Part shown: positions 1 to 5,295 of the stretch, in pieces
Layout of the letters: each line of letters starts with the position of its first letter
How positions within the stretch are numbered: position 1 is the first letter of the stretch
Source of the DNA: Clostridia bacterium
GTDB taxonomy: Bacteria; Bacillota; Clostridia; Christensenellales; Borkfalkiaceae
Length of the DNA: 5,295 nt
Assembly: GCA_017616925.1 (NCBI GenBank)
Contig: JAFZXG010000119.1
Span: forward strand, 1 to 5,295
Direction: 5' to 3'
Translations under genes and position numbers: made by a program
The notes under the pieces: model-generated
Told to the model about the DNA's origin: nothing
Seen by the model: only the letters and a program-made list of their open reading frames with translations
Database searches by the model: none

Positions 1-983
1 CCGCAACGCTCTATTTCCGCTCTGCAAGCGTCGCAGGTACAATAATCGTAGTTGTCCATATTCGACAGCATGAAGTAAACGCCTGCGTCGTTACCTACGA
101 TCCTTTCTTTGACTTTTTTCACGTACTCGGCACGCATTTCATCGTTGGTAAGACAAAGTTGGTTGCCGTTATCACTCTTATTGTTCATATACCACTCGGG
201 ATGTTCCGCACCGTAGGTTTCGTAAGGTAAAAGCACCAGATTCGTATGCCCGTCGAGTATCCAGTCGGTCTGATTGACGAATCTGTTCACCATCTTCATG
301 CGTGTGTTGAATAAACTATCCTTGAACGTCCAGTCGTAACGCACGCAACGCGATTCTATCTGCGGAATTATCGTTATATCCATTTCGTAATATGGCACGA
401 CAAGCACTTTGTCTATAACATAGCAGTTCTGCGAATAACATTCGTACCCGAGTACCTGCGAAAGATATTCGTAAACGCCGTATAACGTGCCGTACGCCTG
501 ACTCTCTTTCGCACCGCATATGAAAATATTGCCGTTTTCGGTGAAAAGACGGTAACCCGACCTATGATATTCTTCGTAAGTTATTTCATTACGCGTCCGA
601 TTGAAAAATACCGTATGACCGATCGAGAAATAGTTGTCCCCTTTTACTATGTCCGCTTCGCTGACTATCGGAAGGCGGAAACCCGTGGATTCAAGAAGCA
701 ACGTCTGCAATTCACCCGCCGCAAACATTTCGTTCTGCGTCGCTTCGGACGAAACGACGATCTTGTAATTCGACTTATTCTGCGCGATAACGTATTTACC
801 TTGCACCCTTTTTTTATCGCCCTTATAAACGCCCGCTTTTACTTCGGTATTCAGGTTATATATGTTTCCGTCAACCTGTAAATCGGCGTTTTTACTCCCG
901 TTTTCAGAACCGTTTTCACCGCCGCAGGCAAATAATCCGAACGTAAGTAAAATTGCTAAAATCAACGATAATATCTTTTTCAT
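1..983 (-). CDS. DUF4838-type surface lipoprotein, putative glycoside-hydrolase-like (3' end outside window)
   Basis: First 327 residues of a protein whose C-terminus lies beyond position 1; the frame is open throughout. Residues 1-20 form a lipoprotein signal with lipobox L17-F-A-C20, followed by a Gly/Asn/Ser/Glu-rich tether (21-35), so the mature protein should sit on the outer face of the membrane. Residues about 73-123 (IVVSSEA..., AAGELQ..., ending SIGHT) and 142-192 (SGYRLF..., IFICGA, GTLYGVYEYL, LGYECY) match the alpha/beta N-terminal domain typical of DUF4838 proteins and related to those of GH20/GH67 enzymes. The start of a barrel-like domain follows at P207-Q-I-E-S-R, with H246, HPEWY (261-265), QLCLTN (275-280) and MLSNMDN (305-311), then C315-x-C317-x2-C320, all family hallmarks. 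No characterised reaction is known to me for DUF4838; glycan hydrolysis is an inference. It follows the preceding gene by 1 bp. The family assignment is from memory of its motifs. Confidence 0.85.
   Translation of the reverse strand, partial: MKKILSLILAILLTFGLFACGGENGSENGSKNADLQVDGNIYNLNTEVKAGVYKGDKKRVQGKYVIAQNKSNYKIVVSSEATQNEMFAAGELQTLLLESTGFRLPIVSEADIVKGDNYFSIGHTVFFNRTRNEITYEEYHRSGYRLFTENGNIFICGAKESQAYGTLYGVYEYLSQVLGYECYSQNCYVIDKVLVVPYYEMDITIIPQIESRCVRYDWTFKDSLFNTRMKMVNRFVNQTDWILDGHTNLVLLPYETYGAEHPEWYMNNKSDNGNQLCLTNDEMRAEYVKKVKERIVGNDAGVYFMLSNMDNYDYCTCDACRAEIERC
24..41 (-). other. C-x-C-x2-C cysteine cluster in the DUF4838-type protein
   Basis: Codons 315-320 read C-T-C-D-A-C, directly after S-N-M-D-N-Y-D-Y. 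DUF4838 proteins typically carry a C-x-C-x2-C cluster after an Asp/Asn-containing strand, so this is one of the best family markers here. A structural metal site is plausible but not demonstrated; the downstream residues needed to judge it are outside the window. Confidence 0.7.
924..983 (-). other. Lipoprotein signal peptide with lipobox
   Basis: Residues 1-20 of the DUF4838-type protein: Lys2-Lys3, a hydrophobic stretch from I4 to F18, then L17-F18-A19-C20 followed by G21-G22. This fits the signal-peptidase II lipobox (L-x-A/G-C). Cys20 would be lipidated and become the mature N-terminus. Confidence 0.9.
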
Positions 984-984
984 T

Positions 985-3900
985 TTATTTGTTCACCCCC
1001 ACGTTTACGGTATAATCGACCAAAGCGATATTGCCCGCTTCGTCAAATGCAAAGTACCTGATAATGTAATTTCCGTACATAGTGAATTTATAGTCGCCAC
1101 CGATCGTCACTTCAGATAAAACGCCGTTCGGACTTAATACGTACGCCTTTTTAACGATCTTATCGGGTGCCGAAACGTTATCGGCTACTGTAACAGACGA
1201 AATCTTTACCGTTTCGTTCAGCGAATATCCTTTTTTATATCCGCCCGACACGGTTATCGTCGGTTTAACGTTGTCGGGTAAAGATACGTTTTTGATAATT
1301 TTGTTAGTTCTGTCCGAATCGTCGGTCGCCGAATAAATAACGATATATTCGCCGAATCTATCGAGAACCGTTTCGTAAACTTCGGTTGCGTCAAGCCCGT
1401 TGATCTCTTTCCCGTTTTTATCTCTGACAAAAACCCAGTTCGTCCCGTCCGAATACTGCATAGAAACCGTAATACTCGCAACGTTGCCAAGAACGTCGTA
1501 CGCTTTTGCGGTGGCGGTCTTAAACGTATCGTTTATCGAAAGACGCGTTACGAGCGGCGAAAGGATCATTTCAGGCGCGCTGACATCACGGTACAGATTA
1601 CTTAAAGCCTGATTGTTTATCTGCTTTACCGTAAAGTCGAATCCGTCGCCGCCGGTTATATTCCCGAATAAAATATTACAATATACGTATTCCGAAAATC
1701 CGTTAAACACGCTGCCGTCCGCATACGTCTTCGCGCTGTCGAAAATTCTGCCGAGATAGTCTTCCCAAACGAATAAGGTCTTGTTATACCCTATCGTGAA
1801 AGAAACTTTCGTTCCGTTCTCGATAAGCGCGGAATTCATTACGTTTTCAGCACCGCCGTTTATCGAACAGTAGAGTGCGCCCGCGTATCTGAACGCAAAT
1901 TCCACACGCTTATTTTCGTCTTCCGCATCGGTTACGGAAACAGTCACCTTATCGACGTTAAACGCGTCTATATCGAAAGCAAACACGAGTTTAAGCGTGT
2001 CCGAATAAATCGGTTTTACAAAGTCCGCTCGTGCGTTGTTTTCTGTCGCTTTGAGGATTATGCCGCCGACGTCTCTTTCGGTTTCTATGCCGCTGCCGAC
2101 AAAATATTTATCCATCAGCAACCTGTTGCCGTCTTTAACGATAACTCCCGTTACTTCTTTCGTTACCGTCATATTTCTTCCGCTCGGCGCTTCAAACACA
2201 TATTCGACGGTAATGATCCCGCCGTCTGTTTCAACACTTGCGGTATAATCGTATCCGTCAAGCAAACGTCTGCCGTTTTTATCGGTGATATATACGCTTG
2301 CTCCGACCGTCGTTCCGCCTGCCGCGTAATCGATCGCGAAACTTTCGGGTAAAGCATATTCGATACCGTCCACAAAATATTTCGGAAGATCGGGATCTTC
2401 GGGAACGACGAGTTCTTCGGACATGGTTACGACGACGCCGTACGATACGGTTTCCGTGTCTTTCAGATAATCCTTAAAAGTGTAAGTTACCGTATATTCG
2501 CCTTCTTCCGTTGGTACGAAAGAATTACGTTCGAGTACGGATTTTTCTCCGGACGGAGAAGTCAGTGCGATTTCGGTTAGTACTTCGCCGCTACCGCCGC
2601 CTACATTAAGTACGGGTTTGATCGCGACCGCTTTACCAATTACTGTGTTATCGGCGCCCGCACCGAGAGTATAGGTTATCGGAACGGCGTTTTCGGCGAC
2701 GGTTACTTTTACCGTCTTAACGCCGACGCTTCCGAACCTATCCGTCGCGGTATATTCTACGGTATATTCGCCGGCAAGTAACGGAACGAAACAGTTATCG
2801 ATCACGTCGATCTCGCCTTGACCTTTTCTTCCGTAAGAATAGAATACTCTTGCCGTGACTTCGGCTTGATCAAAATAGGAATCGATCGCTTTACAAGGGA
2901 ATAATCCGTAAGCCTTACCTACGACTCCGACGGGAATACCGCTTTCGGGAATATCCACGGTTATTTCCGGATCGCCGCCGACGAAAATATGTTCATCTCC
3001 CGCAAAAGACGTACCCGCTATTGATATTATCGTATATTCCGCAGACGTACCCGCAATACCGCTTATCGAAACGGATAAATAGCACTCTCCCGTCGTGAAG
3101 CCCGACCAAAGTGTAAGATAATAATTCGGATCATCAAAATCGGCTATCATATAATCATGCACTTCAACGCTCCACGGACTATATGAATTTGCAGAATACA
3201 GTCTTTTCTCCGCATAATCGAAAGATATGCTTAAAATTGCGTTTTCCAGATTTCCAAGTTCGGGTTTGCCCCTGAAATCAAATAACCCGGGGAATCCCCA
3301 AATAGTTTGCCAACCGCCGTAAAGGCCGCCCATGGTCTGACCTACGGCACCCGTTTTTATATAAGAACCGTGTATAGATCCGTCGGTCTTTTCAACGCAG
3401 TTGACGGTTACGACGTTCGTCGGATCGTAAGCGTCCGTAAGTCTGATATTTATTGCCGTAAACGCCTTAACGCCGAGCGACGCCGCGTCGCCGAAGAACT
3501 CTATCAGCGGAATATCTCTGGTCAATTTGTTAAGATCTATTTTCTTTCTGTAAACCAGTTCGGAGTTGTTTGCACCGGTCACCACGTGAACGCCTGTTAT
3601 CTTATCTGTAGACGCCGCGCTACCGTAACTTACCGAGTTGAAATTCGGATCGTAATCGAACGCCGTACTGCCCGTATCGACGATTCTTACCTTTTTCTCC
3701 GCGTAACAGGATTGACCGTCTATTTCCGCTTTGTATTCCACGGTGTAAACGCCTAACTCGTCAAAAACGAAATTGCCGTTTACGTAACATTTACCCGTAG
3801 GCGAAATTATCTTTGACGTCGCCGTACTCGACTGTCCGCTCAGGTAGAAATCGATCACGGGTATGCTTACCTTCGTGCCTATCCGCAAAACGTCGGGAAG

Positions 3901-5241
3901 ATCTATCGAGTCGTGCGCGACGAAATTATCGTCTACGGTGAAATGTTTTTCGTACTTTTCGGTAACGTATGGGCAATTACTGAAATAAGTTACCGTATAC
4001 TCGCCCGCGTCGCGAAGCAACACGCTGTTCACGCGGGTAGCAGTAAGATTTTCATAGCCGTTATAGATCGCACCGTCTTTATAGACGTTTACCGAAACGT
4101 CTTCGCTTTTACCGCTGACGAATATTTTGCTTTCGACGTAAGCGGACGGCAAAGTTAATTGCGTGTTCGCACCGAAAAGGTCACCCTCGATCTCAGAAGA
4201 GAGTTTATATTCCGTACGGGCGGTAACAACGTCGTAGCAAGCAACGTTCAGATAATTTTTGGTTACCTTCCCGTTACGCGCTTTATAAGAGTATTCGATC
4301 TTGTAATTACGTCCGCTTTCCGCGGGAACGAAAAATAACGACTGCGAATACCCGTCGTTTAAAAGAACGTTGTCTTCTTCGTCGTAAACCTTTATATTTA
4401 CGTCTGAAGGATCAAGCAATCCTTCCGCAAGATTATATAGGTAAGGACGCGGGATGATATACGCGACGCCCGCACGGGAATACGTTTCGCTCGGAATAAC
4501 GAGATTAGTATTCCATTCCGAATAAGTATGTCCCTTGAGCGAAGTGCCGTTTATACTTTTCACGACAATACCCGCACCTGCGGTTTTGTCTATTTTTTCA
4601 AAACGGAAGGAAAGGTCGTACACTTCGAATCCCGTAAACTTTTCGGTTTCCTTACCGTCGTTTTCACCTGCCGCGAAAGACCAGATCAGAGTTCCGTCGA
4701 TATAAAACGAATAAGAATCGGGATCGAAATCCACCGTTTGGTCGTCACCCACGCGTCTTATCGTATATACACCTTCGGCGTTTGCGATCTTCGTTCTTCC
4801 TTTTACGCCCTGATTATACGCGTCAAAACCGTAGCCGCCGTAATAGATACCCGCAATATCGTCATTATGGCGAACGCTCGCGTTGACTTCCGTTTCCGAA
4901 TAGGCAAGATTCAGTTCCAGCGTGTCTAAGGTGTTTACGTCCTTAATCACCATCTTTACGTTGCTGCCGACGTCTGCCGACAAAAGCGAAAACGTAACCG
5001 AAAAGCGACCGGAAATCGAATTTTTAAATCCGAAAGAACCGCCTTCTGTAGTCGTATACGCTTTCAGTCCGTCGGAATTATAAGCGGTCTGAAGATCCGT
5101 GCCGTCGCACTCGAAAAGATCGAGAATAAATTCTTCCGCGTAAGCCGGTTTGCCGCTTAAAAACCCGAAAACCGATGCAGATACGATCATAAAAAACGAT
5201 AATATCACTATCAGAACCGTTTTCAGTTTTTTCGTTCTCAT
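985..5241 (-). CDS. Large secreted multidomain protein: three jelly-roll (lectin/LamG-like) modules with interspersed bacterial Ig-like domains
   Basis: The product has 1418 residues. A Sec signal peptide (1-35) ends in A33-Y-A35. The rest is beta-rich: jelly-roll-like domains at about 38-236, 525-747 and 1038-1216, and Ig-like domains at about 237-335, 336-437, 438-522, 750-850, 851-940, 950-1035, 1219-1322 and 1325-1416. Many Ig repeats carry the late-strand signature G-x-Y-x-V/I-x-Y, for example AGEYTVEYTATDRFGS (823-838), EGEYTVTY (913-920), FGEYIVIYSATD (1296-1307) and YGNYIIRYFAFDEAGN (1389-1404). I see no catalytic domain, LPXTG sorting signal, S-layer homology repeats, dockerin or C-terminal membrane helix; the protein ends at V-N-V-G-V-N-K just after the last Ig strand. 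The likely role is an extracellular binding or adhesion stalk, with carbohydrate as a plausible ligand by lectin-fold analogy only. The start is supported by a GAGGT site 11 nt upstream and the charged n-region. It precedes the lipoprotein gene by 1 bp. No exact family is recognised. Confidence 0.85.
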   Translation of the reverse strand: MRTKKLKTVLIVILSFFMIVSASVFGFLSGKPAYAEEFILDLFECDGTDLQTAYNSDGLKAYTTTEGGSFGFKNSISGRFSVTFSLLSADVGSNVKMVIKDVNTLDTLELNLAYSETEVNASVRHNDDIAGIYYGGYGFDAYNQGVKGRTKIANAEGVYTIRRVGDDQTVDFDPDSYSFYIDGTLIWSFAAGENDGKETEKFTGFEVYDLSFRFEKIDKTAGAGIVVKSINGTSLKGHTYSEWNTNLVIPSETYSRAGVAYIIPRPYLYNLAEGLLDPSDVNIKVYDEEDNVLLNDGYSQSLFFVPAESGRNYKIEYSYKARNGKVTKNYLNVACYDVVTARTEYKLSSEIEGDLFGANTQLTLPSAYVESKIFVSGKSEDVSVNVYKDGAIYNGYENLTATRVNSVLLRDAGEYTVTYFSNCPYVTEKYEKHFTVDDNFVAHDSIDLPDVLRIGTKVSIPVIDFYLSGQSSTATSKIISPTGKCYVNGNFVFDELGVYTVEYKAEIDGQSCYAEKKVRIVDTGSTAFDYDPNFNSVSYGSAASTDKITGVHVVTGANNSELVYRKKIDLNKLTRDIPLIEFFGDAASLGVKAFTAINIRLTDAYDPTNVVTVNCVEKTDGSIHGSYIKTGAVGQTMGGLYGGWQTIWGFPGLFDFRGKPELGNLENAILSISFDYAEKRLYSANSYSPWSVEVHDYMIADFDDPNYYLTLWSGFTTGECYLSVSISGIAGTSAEYTIISIAGTSFAGDEHIFVGGDPEITVDIPESGIPVGVVGKAYGLFPCKAIDSYFDQAEVTARVFYSYGRKGQGEIDVIDNCFVPLLAGEYTVEYTATDRFGSVGVKTVKVTVAENAVPITYTLGAGADNTVIGKAVAIKPVLNVGGGSGEVLTEIALTSPSGEKSVLERNSFVPTEEGEYTVTYTFKDYLKDTETVSYGVVVTMSEELVVPEDPDLPKYFVDGIEYALPESFAIDYAAGGTTVGASVYITDKNGRRLLDGYDYTASVETDGGIITVEYVFEAPSGRNMTVTKEVTGVIVKDGNRLLMDKYFVGSGIETERDVGGIILKATENNARADFVKPIYSDTLKLVFAFDIDAFNVDKVTVSVTDAEDENKRVEFAFRYAGALYCSINGGAENVMNSALIENGTKVSFTIGYNKTLFVWEDYLGRIFDSAKTYADGSVFNGFSEYVYCNILFGNITGGDGFDFTVKQINNQALSNLYRDVSAPEMILSPLVTRLSINDTFKTATAKAYDVLGNVASITVSMQYSDGTNWVFVRDKNGKEINGLDATEVYETVLDRFGEYIVIYSATDDSDRTNKIIKNVSLPDNVKPTITVSGGYKKGYSLNETVKISSVTVADNVSAPDKIVKKAYVLSPNGVLSEVTIGGDYKFTMYGNYIIRYFAFDEAGNIALVDYTVNVGVNK
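993..1000 (-). promoter_or_regulatory. Shine-Dalgarno site of the lipoprotein gene, embedded in the upstream gene
   Basis: On the minus strand GGGGGTGA lies 9 nt before the ATG at 983. It matches the anti-SD complement GGAGGTGA at seven of eight positions. It overlaps codons for V-G-V-N near the C-terminus of the 1418-residue protein, whose TAA ends 1 nt before the ATG. This fixes the start of the lipoprotein and indicates that the two genes share a message, probably with translational coupling. Confidence 0.85.
994..2130 (-). repeat. Protein-level module 3: jelly-roll domain plus two Ig-like domains
   Basis: Residues 1038-1416. The jelly-roll-like part (1038-1216) has VTVSVTDAEDE (1099-1109), strand VSFTIGYNKTLFVW (1146-1159), and the closing motifs FNGF (1179-1182) and FTVKQINNQAL (1203-1213). 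Only two Ig-like units follow: 1219-1322 (SAPEMILSP..., FGEYIVIYSATDD) and 1325-1416 (VKPTITVSGG..., YGNYIIRYFAFDEAGN). Both open with an A/K-P-x-[IT] strand of the kind seen in HYR or DUF5011-like repeats, so these two are the most canonical Ig-like repeats in the protein. The module is a unit shorter than modules 1 and 2 and lacks the long Gly/aromatic loop. Confidence 0.65.
2137..3669 (-). repeat. Protein-level module 2: jelly-roll domain plus three Ig-like domains
   Basis: Residues 525-1035. The jelly-roll-like part (525-747) is the longest of the three. It carries INIRLTDAYD (597-606), a Gly/Trp-rich loop GGLYGGWQTIWGF (638-650), strand SISFDYAEKRLYS (671-683), and the closing motifs WSGF (712-715) and YTIISIAGTSF (736-746). 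Ig-like units follow at about 750-850 (AGEYTVEYTATD), 851-940 (SPSGEK, then EGEYTVTY) and 950-1035 (strand ITVEYVFEAPSGR at 1010-1022). The order matches module 1, which suggests duplication of a whole jelly-roll-Ig-Ig-Ig block. Confidence 0.65.
3676..5130 (-). repeat. Protein-level module 1: jelly-roll domain plus three Ig-like domains
   Basis: Residues 38-522. The jelly-roll-like part (38-236) has the LamG/ConA-like strand YSFYIDGTLIWS (177-188) and a Gly/aromatic loop GIYYGGYGFD (131-140). It closes with FTGF (202-205) and IVVKSINGTSL (225-235). Three Ig-like units follow: 237-335 (strand RNYKIEYSYKARNG), 336-437 (AGEYTVTY at 412-419) and 438-522 (LGVYTVEYKAEIDG at 496-509). Boundaries are estimates from strand patterns. 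The repeat is visible only in the protein, not as DNA identity. Confidence 0.65.
5137..5241 (-). other. Sec signal peptide of the 1418-residue protein
   Basis: Residues 1-35: basic n-region MRTKKLK, hydrophobic core about 8-28 (T-V-L-I-V-I-L through G-F-L), c-region SGKPAYA. A33-x-A35 before E36-E37 is a textbook signal-peptidase I site. There is no lipobox Cys, so the mature protein should be released or held non-covalently rather than lipidated. Confidence 0.92.
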
Positions 5242-5277
5242 ATTCTTTATTTACCTCATTTATACGTATTTTTATTT
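5242..5277 (-). other. Short A/T-rich intergenic spacer
   Basis: These 36 bp lie between the putative upstream stop and the ATG of the large gene. They contain the SD site and an A/T-rich run. I see no stem-loop followed by T-run and no paired -35/-10 boxes, so the large gene is probably transcribed by read-through from upstream. Confidence 0.5.
5253..5258 (-). promoter_or_regulatory. Shine-Dalgarno site of the 1418-residue protein
   Basis: On the minus strand TGAGGT lies 11 nt before the ATG at 5241, in an A/T-rich leader. The GAGGT core pairs with the 16S tail. Spacing is slightly longer than ideal but acceptable, and it supports the M1 start over M18, which would remove the charged n-region of the signal peptide. 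Confidence 0.7.
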
Positions 5278-5295
5278 TCAGCCTTTTAAACCGCC
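5278..5295 (-). CDS. Possible C-terminal tail of a MalG-type (CUT1) sugar ABC transporter permease
   Basis: From the right edge the minus strand reads five codons, G-G-L-K-G, then TGA. MalG-type inner-membrane permeases of carbohydrate ABC importers commonly end in a similar short tail, for example AGGVKG in E. coli MalG as I recall it. The stop is only 36 bp from the next start codon, as expected inside an operon. Five residues cannot prove homology, so this is a suggestion based on a recognisable C-terminus and fitting context. The other two frames of this strip give no comparably meaningful tail. Confidence 0.35.
   Translation of the reverse strand, partial: GGLKG

Noticed and set aside
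24..41. C-x-C-x2-C as a radical-SAM or ferredoxin-type iron-sulfur motif
   Set aside because: Radical-SAM enzymes use C-x3-C-x2-C and ferredoxins need a further Cys pattern. The protein is exported and the surrounding residues fit DUF4838 instead.
316..519. Minus-strand open frame inside the lipoprotein gene
   Set aside because: It runs in another frame of the same strand, within the continuous DUF4838-type reading frame. It has no independent evidence.
564..1119. Overlapping plus-strand open frames (564-881 and 862-1119)
   Set aside because: They lie antisense to the lipoprotein start and the end of the large gene, both strongly supported by signal peptides, SD sites and domain patterns. 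Their products are low-complexity, basic/aromatic and match nothing.
2490..2770. Recurrent near-identical DNA strings around the GEYTVxY codons as a DNA repeat element
   Set aside because: The similarity is short and confined to codons for the conserved Ig strand. It reflects protein repeats with shared codon preference, not a mobile or regulatory repeat.
3286..3300. GC-rich inverted repeat (minus strand TGGGGATTCCCCGGG) as a hairpin or terminator
   Set aside because: It encodes W-G-F-P-G (648-652) within the large protein, has almost no loop and no T-run after it. It is best explained by coding.
3307..4929. Plus-strand open frames at 3307-3756, 3913-4158 and 4528-4929
   Set aside because: All are antisense shadows of the large gene. 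No plausible SD or domain is seen, and their Arg/Val/Phe-rich composition is what the complement of this coding strand would give.
985..5241. Dockerin, S-layer homology repeats, LPXTG or a catalytic glycosidase domain in the large protein
   Set aside because: I looked for the calcium-loop repeats of dockerins, S-layer homology repeats, a C-terminal sorting signal and long conserved acid/base motifs. None is present.
5259..5264. TATAAA on the minus strand as a -10 box for the large gene
   Set aside because: No -35-like hexamer sits at the right distance, and the box is within 18 nt of the start codon, overlapping the leader next to the SD. The spacer is simply A/T-rich.

Overview
The window reads as part of one minus-strand operon from a Gram-positive-type, Clostridia-like bacterium. 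This rests on classical Sec and lipoprotein signal peptides, good Shine-Dalgarno (SD) sites, very tight gene spacing and the absence of any outer-membrane or periplasmic signature. The lineage is an inference; no rRNA, tRNA or phylogenetic marker is present.

In transcription order (high to low coordinates): (i) 5278-5295 may hold the last five codons of an upstream gene. They read GGLKG-stop, which resembles the C-terminus of MalG-type (CUT1) sugar ABC permeases. (ii) 5242-5277 is a 36-bp spacer with an SD site. (iii) 985-5241 encodes a 1418-residue exported protein with a Sec signal peptide. It is built almost entirely of beta-sandwich modules: three copies of a lectin/laminin-G-like jelly-roll domain, each followed by two or three bacterial Ig-like domains. 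(iv) After 1 bp, position 983 down to the window edge encodes the first 327 residues of a lipoprotein with a DUF4838-type, glycoside-hydrolase-like core. Its SD lies inside the last codons of the preceding gene.

Together the two main genes look like a cell-surface glycan-handling pair: a long, secreted, probably carbohydrate- or protein-binding stalk and a membrane-tethered putative glycosidase. If the permease tail is real, a sugar importer was encoded just upstream. The shared localisation and coupling are seen in the sequence; glycan binding and hydrolysis are inferred from family resemblance. The plus strand holds no gene I can support, and there are no RNA genes, mobile elements, CRISPR arrays, promoters or terminators that I can see.
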